DNA of 64,000 nt from contig NZ_KN322966.1 of the NCBI RefSeq assembly GCF_000774145.1, positions 40,031 to 104,030 on the forward strand, in the 5' to 3' direction. Below, piece after piece: positions 29,124-38,000 of this stretch (position 1 is the first letter of the stretch; every line of letters begins with the position of its first letter). The position numbers and the translations under genes are program-made. Source of the DNA: Pseudomonas mediterranea CFBP 5447 (lineage in GTDB: Bacteria; Pseudomonadota; Gammaproteobacteria; Pseudomonadales; Pseudomonadaceae). The notes below the pieces were generated by a model. The model was not told where the DNA came from, did not search any database, and worked only from the letters and a program-made list of their open reading frames with translations.

Positions 29124-30007
29124 TGAGCGTCCTGATCAACAAAGACACCAAGGTTATCTGCCAGGGTATTACCGGTTCGCAAGGTAGTTTCCACACCCAG
29201 CAAGCCATCGAATACGGCACCAAGATGGTTGGCGGCGTAACTCCGGGCAAGGGCGGCACCGAGCACCTGGGCCTGCCTGTCTTCAACACCGTCAAAGACG
29301 CTGTTGCAGCCACTGGCGCCACCGCCAGCGTGATCTACGTTCCGGCTCCTTTCTGCAAGGATTCCATCCTTGAAGCAGCGTTCGGCGGCATCAAGCTGAT
29401 CGTCTGCATCACCGAAGGCATCCCGACCATCGACATGCTGGAAGCCAAGGTCAAGTGCGACGAGCTGGGTATCACCCTGATCGGTCCTAACTGCCCAGGC
29501 GTGATCACTCCAGGCGAATGCAAGATCGGCATCATGCCAGGTCACATTCACTTGCCAGGCAAGGTCGGTATCGTTTCCCGTTCCGGCACCCTGACCTACG
29601 AAGCCGTGAAGCAGACCACTGACGCCGGTTTCGGTCAGTCGACTTGCGTCGGCATCGGCGGTGACCCGATCCCGGGCTCGAACTTCATCGACATCCTGAA
29701 GCTGTTCCAGGAAGACCCGAAGACCGAAGCGATCGTCATGATCGGTGAGATCGGCGGTTCGGCGGAAGAAGAAGCGGCTGCTTTCATCAAGGCAAACGTG
29801 ACCAAGCCGGTTGTTTCCTACATCGCAGGTGTGACTGCTCCTCCGGGCAAGCGCATGGGCCATGCTGGCGCAATCATCTCTGGCGGCAAAGGCACTGCAG
29901 ACGAGAAATTCGCTGCTCTGCAAGACGCAGGCGTGAAAACCGTGCGTTCGCTGGCAGACATCGGCAAGGCCCTGGCCGAGCTGACTGGCTGGGAAATGAA
30001 GAAGTAA
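29123..30007 (+). CDS. sucD: succinyl-CoA synthetase alpha subunit
   Basis: A 294-residue CoA-binding subunit. The CoA motif [20 protein letters not shown] is N-terminal. The phosphorylated histidine is in [19 protein letters not shown]. It overlaps sucC by one base (TAATG) and ends at a strong terminator. Confidence 0.98.
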   Translation: MSVLINKDTKVICQGITGSQGSFHTQQAIEYGTKMVGGVTPGKGGTEHLGLPVFNTVKDAVAATGATASVIYVPAPFCKDSILEAAFGGIKLIVCITEGIPTIDMLEAKVKCDELGITLIGPNCPGVITPGECKIGIMPGHIHLPGKVGIVSRSGTLTYEAVKQTTDAGFGQSTCVGIGGDPIPGSNFIDILKLFQEDPKTEAIVMIGEIGGSAEEEAAAFIKANVTKPVVSYIAGVTAPPGKRMGHAGAIISGGKGTADEKFAALQDAGVKTVRSLADIGKALAELTGWEMKK

Positions 30008-30366
30008 GCTTCGGCTGACTGATTCGTTCCAGCAACAAAGGCCACCTTCGGGTGGCCTTTGTCGTTTCTGGCCATATGGCTGGCAAACGACGCAGTACCC
30101 CTGTGGCGAGGATTGTGCTGCTGCCCGAGGCAGGGATCCCGAAAAATAGATACGTAAACGCGACACGGAAATGTCGTGTATCGGATAGTTTGCCCCGTAA
30201 CAGTGCGTTTGTGCTCCGAATTGGTTAGGCTAGCAGCCATTTTTGCGACCGCTGCCCACAAGGACGCGACGCGCTAAACGGGTCGATCCCATACGGATCG
30301 GCAGCATTTCCCTCACCCATGGGGAAATCCCTCTCTAAATTCCGATTCAGTAGTGTGGTTTCCTTA
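30008..30366. other. sucD-brnQ gap with terminator and long brnQ leader
   Basis: 359 bp. The sucD terminator occupies 30037-30064. The remaining 300 bp carry no recognised gene. They include a palindromic stretch GACACGGAAATGTCGTGT at 30161-30178 but no clear riboswitch. Confidence 0.5.
30037..30064 (+). terminator. Rho-independent terminator of sucCD
   Basis: A 10-bp stem AAAGGCCACC/GGTGGCCTTT with TTCG loop, followed by a modest T-containing tail. Confidence 0.85.
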
Positions 30367-31680
30367 ATGAAAGTGTTGAAAGGCCAGGACATCCTGGCGC
30401 TTGGTTTCATGACATTTGCCCTGTTCGTCGGGGCCGGCAACATCATCTTCCCACCTATCGTCGGTTTGCAGTCCGGGCCCCATGTCTGGATGGCGGCGCT
30501 GGGCTTCCTGATCACGGCGGTCGGGCTGCCAGTGATCACCGTGGTCGCCCTGGCGAAAGTCGGCGGGGCGATGGATGCCTTGAGCAGCCCCATCGGCAAG
30601 CTCGCCGGCGGTCTGCTGGCAGCGGTCTGCTACCTGGCCGTCGGCCCGCTGTTCGCCACGCCGCGTACCGCGACCGTGTCGTTCGAAGTCGGCCTGGCGC
30701 CGCTGACCGGCGAAAGTCCGCTGGCACTGTTTCTCTACAGCGCCCTGTATTTCCTGGTGGTGTTCTTCATCTCGCTCTATCCGGGCCGGCTGCTGGATAC
30801 CGTCGGACGCTTCCTCGCGCCACTGAAGATCATCGCCCTGGCGGTGTTGGGCATCGCCGCGTTTGCCTTGCCTGCCGGCAACATCGGCGTGGCGACCCCG
30901 GAATACGTCGCGGCGCCGTTTTCCCAAGGGTTCATCAATGGTTACCTGACCATGGATACCCTGGGGGCATTGGTGTTCGGCATCGTCATCGTGAACGCGA
31001 TCCGTTCCCGTGGTGTCGAGTCGCCGGCGCTGATCACCCGCTACGCGATCATTGCCGGGCTGATCGCCGGGATAGGGTTGGCGCTGGTCTATATCAGCCT
31101 GTTCCGCCTGGGCTCGGGCAGCCATGAAGTGGCCGCCGGTGCGACCAATGGCGCCGCGGTGCTGCATGCCTACGTGCAGCACACCTTCGGCAGCCTGGGC
31201 AGCGGCTTCCTTGCCGTGCTGATCTCCCTGGCCTGCCTGGTGACCGCGGTCGGCCTGACCTGCGCTTGCGCCGAATACTTCAGCCGCGTCCTGCCACTGT
31301 CCTACAAGACGCTGGTGGTGATCCTGGCCGCTTTTTCGCTGCTGGTGTCCAACCTCGGGCTGACCAAGCTGATCGCTTTCTCGATCCCGGTGCTGACCGC
31401 CATCTACCCGCCATGCATCGCCCTGGTGGCCCTGAGCTTCTGCAAGGATTTCTGGCATGAACAGGGGCGCATCGTCGGCCCGGTGATGCTGGTGTCGTTC
31501 CTGTTTGGCCTGGTCGACGCGCTCAAGGGCGCGGGGCTGGCGGACTGGATGCCGGCGCAACTGGCTCATCTGCCGCTGAGCGAGCAGGGGCTGGCGTGGC
31601 TGGTGCCATCGGTGATGACCCTGGTCGTGGCCGTGGTGTGTGATCGCCTGCTGGGCAAGCGCAGCGAAGCACTGGCTTAA
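30367..31680 (+). CDS. brnQ: branched-chain amino acid:cation symporter, BraB/BrnQ family
   Basis: A 437-residue transporter for leucine, isoleucine and valine with about 12 membrane helices. The family signature [20 protein letters not shown] is at the N-terminus (residues 10-29). The length equals that of P. aeruginosa BraB and BraZ. The ATG at 30367 is preferred; the upstream in-frame extension lacks family similarity. It stands alone between terminators in the position of P. aeruginosa braB, as I recall. Confidence 0.92.
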   Translation: MKVLKGQDILALGFMTFALFVGAGNIIFPPIVGLQSGPHVWMAALGFLITAVGLPVITVVALAKVGGAMDALSSPIGKLAGGLLAAVCYLAVGPLFATPRTATVSFEVGLAPLTGESPLALFLYSALYFLVVFFISLYPGRLLDTVGRFLAPLKIIALAVLGIAAFALPAGNIGVATPEYVAAPFSQGFINGYLTMDTLGALVFGIVIVNAIRSRGVESPALITRYAIIAGLIAGIGLALVYISLFRLGSGSHEVAAGATNGAAVLHAYVQHTFGSLGSGFLAVLISLACLVTAVGLTCACAEYFSRVLPLSYKTLVVILAAFSLLVSNLGLTKLIAFSIPVLTAIYPPCIALVALSFCKDFWHEQGRIVGPVMLVSFLFGLVDALKGAGLADWMPAQLAHLPLSEQGLAWLVPSVMTLVVAVVCDRLLGKRSEALA

Positions 31681-31709
31681 GCGGCTACAAGCCGCTCCCG
31701 CTGGACCGA

Positions 31710-31743
31710 AATGCCCCGTATCAATCGATACGGGGCATTTTTT
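31710..31743 (+). terminator. Rho-independent terminator of brnQ
   Basis: A 13-bp stem AATGCCCCGTATC/GATACGGGGCATT with a 4-nt loop and T-run. Confidence 0.93.
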
Positions 31744-31808
31744 ATGCGGCGGTGTCTTTTTCCTTGGGCTAACGTCGAAGCAGTGTCCTGCACAGATGAA
31801 GATCCCCT

Positions 31809-31895
31809 GTGGGAGCGAGCCTGCTCGCGATTGCGGTGGGTCAGCTATCCACTTATTGGCTGACCTGCCGCTATCGCGAGCAGGCTCGCTCCCAC
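31809..31895. repeat. REPIN between brnQ and the DUF599 gene
   Basis: Perfect cores at 31809-31831 and 31873-31895. It lies between two genes on the same strand. Confidence 0.95.
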
Positions 31896-31941
31896 AAGGG
31901 GCGCTGCAACTGCTCCATGTTCTTTTCACACAAGGAATCAA

Positions 31942-32679
31942 ATGTCATTCATCCAAGCCAACCTGACCCATCTCCTGGCCGCTGTCTGGTTCATCATCTG
32001 CTGGGGCGGCTACACCCGTTATGCCACGTGGAAGGCCCGGGATACGGCCTGCCTGGCCAGCGTGATGCACTTGTATCGTGAAGACTGGATGCGCCGCATG
32101 CTGCTGCGCGAGAACCGTATCGCCGATGCCAGCGTGATCGGCAACCTGGAGCGTAACGCGTCATTCTTTGCCTCCAGCACGTTGATCATCCTGGCCGGTA
32201 TCCTGACCGTCCTCGGTGCGTCCGATCGCGCGGTGTCCTTGCTGGCGGACCTGCCGCTGGTGCAGCAGGCTTCCCAGGGCCTGGCCGAAGTCAAGCTGCT
32301 GTGCCTGGCGTTGGTATTTGTCTACGCGTTCTTCACGTTCAGCTGGTGCATGCGTCAATACAACTTCGCCGCGGTCCTGGTGGGCTCGGCGCCGATGATC
32401 GGTGAGCGGCATGTCTCGGAGCAGGAGCGCAAGGCCTTTGCGCTGCGGGCCGCGCGGGTTATCTCGATGGCGGCCAACCAGTTCAACTTCGGCCTGCGTT
32501 CTTATTATTTCGGCATGACCATGTTGGCGTGGTTCGTCAGCCCCTGGTTATTCATGTTGATGAGTGCCGGAGTAGTGTTTGTGCTCTATCAACGCGAGTT
32601 CCATTCTGATGTGCTGGACGTCATGGTCTATACCCCGACGGAAGTACCGGCACCCGAAGTCGTCAAGGACGCGGTATGA
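31942..32679 (+). CDS. DUF599 family membrane protein
   Basis: A 245-residue membrane protein with about four helices (near residues 8-25, 75-95, 115-135 and 195-220). The family pattern is WGGYTRYATWKARDTACLAS near the N-terminus, then REDWMRRMLLRENRIADA, and later AANQFNFGLRSYYF. No function is established for DUF599. It has its own strong terminator. Confidence 0.82.
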   Translation: MSFIQANLTHLLAAVWFIICWGGYTRYATWKARDTACLASVMHLYREDWMRRMLLRENRIADASVIGNLERNASFFASSTLIILAGILTVLGASDRAVSLLADLPLVQQASQGLAEVKLLCLALVFVYAFFTFSWCMRQYNFAAVLVGSAPMIGERHVSEQERKAFALRAARVISMAANQFNFGLRSYYFGMTMLAWFVSPWLFMLMSAGVVFVLYQREFHSDVLDVMVYTPTEVPAPEVVKDAV

Positions 32680-32704
32680 CAACATGCCCGGCTAAATCAT
32701 AGGC

Positions 32705-32737
32705 AAAAGAAAACCCGCACCAGGCGGGTTTTCTTTT
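32705..32737. terminator. bidirectional terminator (DUF599 gene / lipoprotein gene)
   Basis: Stem AAAAGAAAACCCGC/GCGGGTTTTCTTTT between two converging genes, with A and T runs built into the stem. Confidence 0.9.
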
Positions 32738-32752
32738 GTCGCTAAAACCGTA

Positions 32753-33004
32753 TCAGTTGGTTTTAGGCGCTGTGGCAGGCGCTTGTTCCTGAGCAGCGGC
32801 TTTGTTCGCTTCAGCCTGATCTTTGGCGGCTTCGGCGTTTTCTTTCGCTGCGTCGTTCACTTTATCCTGTGCTTTGTTCATGTCCTGCTGAGCTTGCTCA
32901 GCGTGTTGGTTGGCATCTTGAGCTTTGTCCTCGGATTTCTTATCGCAGGCAGCGAGACCGAGGGAGGCGGCCAACATCAAGGCAATAGCTAAAGTCTTAC
33001 GCAT
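32753..33004 (-). CDS. small Ala/Gln/Lys-rich lipoprotein
   Basis: An 83-residue protein with a lipoprotein signal peptide; the lipobox LAAC puts the lipidated cysteine at residue 20. The mature part is almost all Ala, Lys, Gln, Asp, Glu and Asn in helical heptads (about residues 27-75), ending in a short Ala-Pro tail. It resembles small Lpp-like or alanine-rich envelope lipoproteins but I do not recognise a named family. AAGGAG lies 9 bp before the ATG. It converges on the DUF599 gene. Confidence 0.82.
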   Translation of the reverse strand: MRKTLAIALMLAASLGLAACDKKSEDKAQDANQHAEQAQQDMNKAQDKVNDAAKENAEAAKDQAEANKAAAQEQAPATAPKTN

Positions 33005-33161
33005 GGGGTGTTTCTCCTTATGGAAATAACTACTGGCCGTTTGAGCAATCCGCCTCGGGTTAAGTTCCTCTTTTGCGACAGATATATAACGTTGCGGTGG
33101 AATTGAACTTTATGAGAGCCGCCTGCTATCAGGCCCCAATACCGACAAGAGCATTGACCCC

Positions 33162-33638
33162 ATGGCCGAAGACCCCGTTTTTGAGCGCGCGACGCGTTTT
33201 CTGTCTGCGCTGAGACATTGCCAGGTGCTGGGCCTGAAGTTGCACAGCGCCAGCCAGGATGGATTGACCCTGGTTTTACCTTTCAGTCCCCGGATCGTGG
33301 GTAACCCGCTTTCCGGCGTCCTCCATGGTGGGGCGTTGACGTCGTTGATGGACACGGCCTGCGGCATGTCCACCCTCTGCGTGTTGCCGGCGTTCGAGGT
33401 CTGTCCGACCCTGGACCTGCGTATCGACTACATGCATGCCGCCGAGCCGAACAAGGATGTCTATGGCTTCGCGCAGTGCTATCGGGTGACGCCGGACGTG
33501 ATTTTCACCCGTGGTTTCGCCTATCAGGACGATCCCGCTCAGCCCATCGCCCATGTGGTGGGGACTTTCATGCGCCTGGGCCAGCACGCCAGGGGAATCA
33601 CGAAGGGTGGCCCGATGGCTGCCAGGGACAAGCCATGA
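33162..33638 (+). CDS. hotdog thioesterase, PaaI-like (first of a pair)
   Basis: A 158-residue hotdog-fold protein. The family glycine/histidine signature GNPLSGVLHGGALTSLMDTA spans about residues 46-65, with the conserved aspartate in the following helix. It probably hydrolyses an acyl-CoA thioester in the cytoplasm. Its last bases overlap the next gene (ATGA), which encodes a second hotdog protein, so the two may form a mixed dimer. Confidence 0.87.
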   Translation: MAEDPVFERATRFLSALRHCQVLGLKLHSASQDGLTLVLPFSPRIVGNPLSGVLHGGALTSLMDTACGMSTLCVLPAFEVCPTLDLRIDYMHAAEPNKDVYGFAQCYRVTPDVIFTRGFAYQDDPAQPIAHVVGTFMRLGQHARGITKGGPMAARDKP

Positions 33639-34096
33639 CCAATATCACCCGAGAGCAACTGCGCCAGGCCTGCGAGCAGGGCGATCATGCGCGGCTGCTC
33701 GCTGCGATCCCCTATGCCCAGCTCATCGGCGCTGAATGCACGCGCCAGGGCGATGACCTGATCTTTCGCCTGCCGGCCAACAGGGACAACATTGGTAACC
33801 CTTTACTGCCGGCGATTCATGGCGGCGTCATTGCCGGTTTCATGGAGCTGGCGGCGGCCGTTCATCTGTTGATCGCCACCCGCACGCCGGGTGTGCCGAA
33901 GATCATCGATTTCTCCCTGGACTACCTGCGCGCCGGGCAATTTCGCGACACTTATGCCCGGTGCCAGGTCTGGCGCCAGGGCCGGCGGGTGGCCAATGTT
34001 GCCATCACTGCCTGGCAAGATGTGGAAGCCGAGCCGATCGCAACCGCACGGGCGCATTTCAAGATCCAGGAGCCTGCAAAGCCGAACCACCCTTGA
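33635..34096 (+). CDS. hotdog thioesterase, PaaI-like (second of a pair)
   Basis: A 153-residue hotdog protein with GNPLLPAIHGGVIAGFMELA near residues 51-70. The glutamate in MELA occupies the position where the first protein has aspartate (MDTA). The start at 33635 overlaps the previous stop as ATGA; a longer frame upstream is rejected since it would read inside the first gene. Its stop codon lies inside the predicted sigma-32 -35 box of htpG. Confidence 0.85.
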   Translation: MTNITREQLRQACEQGDHARLLAAIPYAQLIGAECTRQGDDLIFRLPANRDNIGNPLLPAIHGGVIAGFMELAAAVHLLIATRTPGVPKIIDFSLDYLRAGQFRDTYARCQVWRQGRRVANVAITAWQDVEAEPIATARAHFKIQEPAKPNHP

Positions 34097-34119
34097 AATC
34101 CCCATCGCTGCCCCCACCT
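34092..34119 (+). promoter_or_regulatory. sigma-32-like heat-shock promoter of htpG
   Basis: CTTGAAA (34092-34098), a 13-bp spacer and CCCCACCT (34112-34119) fit the CTTGAAA-N13-CCCCATnT consensus with one mismatch. The start codon of htpG is 63 bp downstream. Confidence 0.7.
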
Positions 34120-34182
34120 TGAGGACATCCCGCCGCCATCTCAGCGAGGCGGACACCACCATCCACTTGGAGTTTGATGACC

Positions 34183-36087
34183 ATGAGCGTGGAAACTCAA
34201 AAGGAAACCCTGGGCTTCCAGACCGAGGTGAAGCAACTGCTGCACCTGATGATTCACTCGCTGTATTCGAATAAGGAAATTTTCCTTCGCGAGCTGATTT
34301 CAAACGCCTCCGATGCTGTCGACAAATTGCGTTTCGAAGCCCTGTCCAAGCCAGAATTGCTGGAAGGCGGCGCTGAACTGAAAATCCGTGTGAGCTTCGA
34401 CAAGGACGCCAAGACCGTCACCCTCGAAGACAACGGCATTGGCATGAGCCGCGAAGAGGTGATCACGCACCTGGGCACCATCGCCAAGTCCGGCACCGCC
34501 GACTTCATGAAAAACCTGTCGGGCGACCAGAAGAAGGATTCCCACCTGATCGGTCAGTTCGGCGTCGGTTTCTATTCCGCGTTCATCGTTGCCGAACAGG
34601 TCGAAGTATTCAGCCGCCGTGCCGGCCTCGCTGCGAGCGAAGGCGTGCACTGGTCGTCCAAGGGCGAGGGCGAGTTTGAAGTCGCCACCATCGACAAGGC
34701 TGATCGCGGTACCCGCATCGTGCTGCACCTCAAGTCCGGCGAGGACGAGTTCGCCGATGGCTGGCGCCTGCGCAACATCATCAAGAAATACTCCGACCAT
34801 ATCGCCTTGCCGATCGAGCTGCCGAAGGAAGTCACCGCCGCCGAGGGCGAAGAAAAGCCTGAGGTGGAATGGGAAACCGTCAACCGTGCCAGCGCCCTGT
34901 GGACTCGCCCACGCACCGAGGTGAAGGACGAGGAATACCAGGAGTTCTACAAGCACATCGCCCACGATTACGAGAACCCGCTGAGCTGGAGCCATAACAA
35001 GGTCGAAGGCAAGCTGGAGTACAACTCGCTGCTGTACGTGCCGGCCCGCGCCCCGTTCGACCTGTATCAGCGCGAAGCACCACGTGGCCTGAAGCTGTAC
35101 GTGCAGCGCGTGTTCGTGATGGACCAGGCCGAATCGTTCCTGCCGCTGTACCTGCGTTTCATCAAGGGCGTGGTGGATTCCAACGACCTGTCCCTGAACG
35201 TCTCGCGTGAAATCCTGCAGAAAGATCCGATCATCGACTCCATGAAGTCGGCGCTGACCAAGCGTGTCCTGGACATGCTGGAAAAACTGGCGAAGAACGA
35301 GCCCGAGCAGTACAAGAGCTTCTGGAAGAACTTTGGCCAGGTGATGAAGGAAGGCCCGGCCGAGGACTTCGCCAACAAGGAGAAGATCGCCGGCCTGCTG
35401 CGCTTTGCGTCGACCCAGGGTGACGATGGCGAGCAGATCGTCGGCCTGGCCGATTACCTGGCCCGCGCCAAGGAAGGTCAGGACAAGATCTACTACCTGA
35501 CCGGTGAAACTTATGCACAGGTCAAGAACAGCCCGCACCTGGAAGTCTTCCGCAAGAAAGGCATCGAAGTGCTGTTGCTGACCGATCGTATCGATGAGTG
35601 GCTGATGAGCTACCTCAACGAGTTCGACGGCAAGAGCTTCGTCGACGTGGCCCGTGGCGACCTGGATCTCGGCAACCTGGATTCGGAAGAAGACAAGAAA
35701 GCCGCCGAAGAAGTCGCCAAGAGCAAGGAAGGCCTGGTGGAGCGGATCAAGACCGCCCTGGGCGATGCCGTCAGCGAAGTGCGTGTCTCGCACCGCCTGA
35801 CCGACTCCCCGGCGATCCTCGCCATCGGTGAACAGGACCTCGGCCTGCAAATGCGCCAGATCCTGGAAGCCAGCGGCCAGAAAGTCCCGGACTCCAAGCC
35901 GATTTTCGAGTTCAACCCGGCGCACCCGCTGGTGGAAAAACTCGACAACGAGCAGAGCGAAGAGCGCTTCGGCGACCTGTCGCACATCCTGTTCGACCAG
36001 GCGGCCCTGGCGGCGGGCGACAGCCTGAAGGACCCGGCGGCCTATGTGCGTCGCCTGAACAAGCTGTTGGTTGAACTGTCAGCTTGA
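34183..36087 (+). CDS. htpG: molecular chaperone Hsp90
   Basis: A 634-residue Hsp90. The N-terminal ATPase domain has [43 protein letters not shown] and [15 protein letters not shown]. The middle domain holds the catalytic arginine in [10 protein letters not shown]. The C-terminal dimerisation domain is complete. Starts at 34174 (TTG), 34177 and 34183 are in frame; 34183 is chosen as it lies 10 nt after GGAG and gives the length of P. aeruginosa HtpG. It is likely heat-induced through the upstream sigma-32-like promoter. Confidence 0.97.
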   Translation: MSVETQKETLGFQTEVKQLLHLMIHSLYSNKEIFLRELISNASDAVDKLRFEALSKPELLEGGAELKIRVSFDKDAKTVTLEDNGIGMSREEVITHLGTIAKSGTADFMKNLSGDQKKDSHLIGQFGVGFYSAFIVAEQVEVFSRRAGLAASEGVHWSSKGEGEFEVATIDKADRGTRIVLHLKSGEDEFADGWRLRNIIKKYSDHIALPIELPKEVTAAEGEEKPEVEWETVNRASALWTRPRTEVKDEEYQEFYKHIAHDYENPLSWSHNKVEGKLEYNSLLYVPARAPFDLYQREAPRGLKLYVQRVFVMDQAESFLPLYLRFIKGVVDSNDLSLNVSREILQKDPIIDSMKSALTKRVLDMLEKLAKNEPEQYKSFWKNFGQVMKEGPAEDFANKEKIAGLLRFASTQGDDGEQIVGLADYLARAKEGQDKIYYLTGETYAQVKNSPHLEVFRKKGIEVLLLTDRIDEWLMSYLNEFDGKSFVDVARGDLDLGNLDSEEDKKAAEEVAKSKEGLVERIKTALGDAVSEVRVSHRLTDSPAILAIGEQDLGLQMRQILEASGQKVPDSKPIFEFNPAHPLVEKLDNEQSEERFGDLSHILFDQAALAAGDSLKDPAAYVRRLNKLLVELSA

Positions 36088-36097
36088 TGAGCTAAGG

Positions 36098-36121
36098 AAA
36101 ACCCCGCTTCGGCGGGGTTTT
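36098..36121 (+). terminator. Rho-independent terminator of htpG
   Basis: A 10-bp stem AAAACCCCGC/GCGGGGTTTT with TTCG loop. Confidence 0.9.
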
Positions 36122-36153
36122 CATTTCTGGTACCCGTTAAAGAGGAGACAGTC

Positions 36154-36882
36154 ATGAGTCAGATTACGGTTCGTTCAGTGGTCTATCAGGTCGACGGTCA
36201 GACCTACGAAAGTCGCCTGGCCTTCGATGCTACCCAGCAGGGCCCGCGTCCGGGCTTGCTGATGGCGCCGAATTGGATGGGCGTAGGGGCGGGGGCGGAG
36301 GAAATCGCCAAGTCGGTGGCGGCCAAGGGGTATGTGGTGTTGATCGCCGACCTGTACGGTCAGGCAGTACGCCCGAGCAATGCCGATGAGGCGGGGGCAG
36401 CGATGATGCCGCTCAAGAATGACCGGGCGCTGTTGCGCAAGCGCATGCAGGCGGCATTCGAGCAACTGCAGGGGCAGGGTGAGGCGCCGGTCGACACTGG
36501 GAAACTCGCCACGTTCGGCTTCTGCTTCGGCGGTTGCTGCGCCCTGGAGCTGGCCCGCACGGGCGCGCCGCTGAAGGCCGCCATCTCGTTCCATGGCACC
36601 CTAGATACGCCGAATCCGGCGGATGCGCAGAACATCAAGGGCGCGGTGCTGGTGATGCACGGCGCTTCCGACCCGCTGGTGCCGAAAGAGCAACTGCCGG
36701 CCTTCGAGGACGAAATGAATGCTGCCGGGGTCGATTGGCAACTGCTGAGCTACGGTGGCGCGGTGCATTCGTTCACCGATCCCCACGCCAATGTGCCGGG
36801 CAAGATGATGTACAACGCCAAGGTGGCCAAGCGGGCGTTCAGGTCGATGCATAATTTGCTGGATGAAGTGTTCGCGGGCTGA
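36154..36882 (+). CDS. dienelactone hydrolase family protein
   Basis: A 242-residue alpha/beta hydrolase of the dienelactone hydrolase family. The nucleophile elbow is GFCFGGCCALEL with a cysteine in place of serine, as the family expects. The acid is in MHGASDPLVPKEQ and the histidine is in GGAVHSFTDP. There is no signal peptide. Substrate is unknown; no aromatic ring-cleavage genes are nearby, so a general lactone or ester hydrolase is likelier than a chlorocatechol enzyme. An AAAGAGGAG ribosome binding site precedes the ATG. Confidence 0.9.
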   Translation: MSQITVRSVVYQVDGQTYESRLAFDATQQGPRPGLLMAPNWMGVGAGAEEIAKSVAAKGYVVLIADLYGQAVRPSNADEAGAAMMPLKNDRALLRKRMQAAFEQLQGQGEAPVDTGKLATFGFCFGGCCALELARTGAPLKAAISFHGTLDTPNPADAQNIKGAVLVMHGASDPLVPKEQLPAFEDEMNAAGVDWQLLSYGGAVHSFTDPHANVPGKMMYNAKVAKRAFRSMHNLLDEVFAG

Positions 36883-36923
36883 GTTGGACTTGATCTGATT
36901 TTGCTGTTGTCTGGCCTGCCGCC

Positions 36924-36995
36924 ATCGCGAGCAGGCTCGCTCCCACATTGGATGGGTGAACGACGCCCTCCTGTGGGAGCGAGCCTGCTCGCGAT
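36924..36995. repeat. REP pair in RAYT-flank orientation
   Basis: Reverse REP at 36924-36946 and forward REP at 36973-36995, the opposite orientation to a REPIN, with a 26-bp spacer. No transposase lies here. It sits between converging genes. Confidence 0.92.
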
Positions 36996-37020
36996 GGCGA
37001 TTTATCAGGCGATACTGAAT

Positions 37021-37881
37021 TCAGGGCAACTCGATCCGCTCACTTTCCCCCGGCACGGTCGGCCAGTCCCCGGCCGCCCAGCGTCGGCGGGCTTCGTCGA
37101 TCCGGGCCGGATCGCTGGAGACGAAATTCCAGTTCATCCGGCGCGGTCCGTCCAGAGGGGCGCCGCCGAACAGCACGGCATGGCAGTCGCTGTTGGCGAA
37201 CAGCGTCATCTCTTCCCCGACCGGCAGTATCACCAGCGAGTGCGGCTCCAGCGGTTCGCCCTCCAACAACGCCTCGCCGCTCAATACGTACAGCGCCCGT
37301 TCTGCATGCTCGGTGGGAACCACCAGGGTCGTCGCGGTTTGCAGGTTGAGTTCGGCATAGAGCGTAGGGGACAGTACCGGTACCGGCGATTCCAGGCAAA
37401 AGCCTGACCCGGCGATCATGCGGATGGCGACACCCAGGTTGTCGCTGACCGGCAGGGTGTGTGCCGGGTGATGGCTGTAATGCCCTGGCCCCTGTTCGTG
37501 GGGTTGGGGCGAGGCCAGCCAGACTTGCAAACCGTGCATGACGAAGTCGCTGCCCAATTGCGCTGCCGGTGTGCGCTCGACATGGGCAATGGCGCTGCCG
37601 GCGGTCATCCAACTGACATCCCCGGCCTCGACCACCTGGTCCGAGCCCAGGCTGTCTTTGTGCTGGATTTTTCCTTCGAACAGGTAGGTGAGGGTGGAGA
37701 GTCCGATGTGGGGATGCTGGCGGATATTCATTCCCTTACCCGCCGGGTAGGTGGTCTGCAGCATGTGGTCGAAAAACACGAAAGGTCCGACGCTGCGGCA
37801 TTTGGCGGACGGTAGCGGACGAAGAATCGGCTGGCCTTCGACATCTTCTGCGCGGGGGCGAATGGTCAGGGGCGTGGTCAT
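37021..37881 (-). CDS. pirin family protein
   Basis: A 286-residue bicupin of the pirin family. The metal-binding histidines are in RQHPHIGLSTLTYLFEG and IQHKDS, followed by VSWMTAGSAIAHVERTP. The second cupin carries PTEHAERALYVLSGEALLEG. Pirins include quercetinases and regulatory proteins, and the role here is not decidable. The ATG at 37881 starts the family N-terminus; the longer frame is not needed. Confidence 0.87.
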   Translation of the reverse strand: MTTPLTIRPRAEDVEGQPILRPLPSAKCRSVGPFVFFDHMLQTTYPAGKGMNIRQHPHIGLSTLTYLFEGKIQHKDSLGSDQVVEAGDVSWMTAGSAIAHVERTPAAQLGSDFVMHGLQVWLASPQPHEQGPGHYSHHPAHTLPVSDNLGVAIRMIAGSGFCLESPVPVLSPTLYAELNLQTATTLVVPTEHAERALYVLSGEALLEGEPLEPHSLVILPVGEEMTLFANSDCHAVLFGGAPLDGPRRMNWNFVSSDPARIDEARRRWAAGDWPTVPGESERIELP

Positions 37882-38000
37882 GGTGTCTTCCAGATTGAAC
37901 GACGGATGCGGCGAGCATAACCCGCCGTCAGGGTCGGTGGCACAGGTGTCTTGAACCCGAGCGGGACGGGCGGGGTCTATGCTGCTCATGGCCCTTGGAA

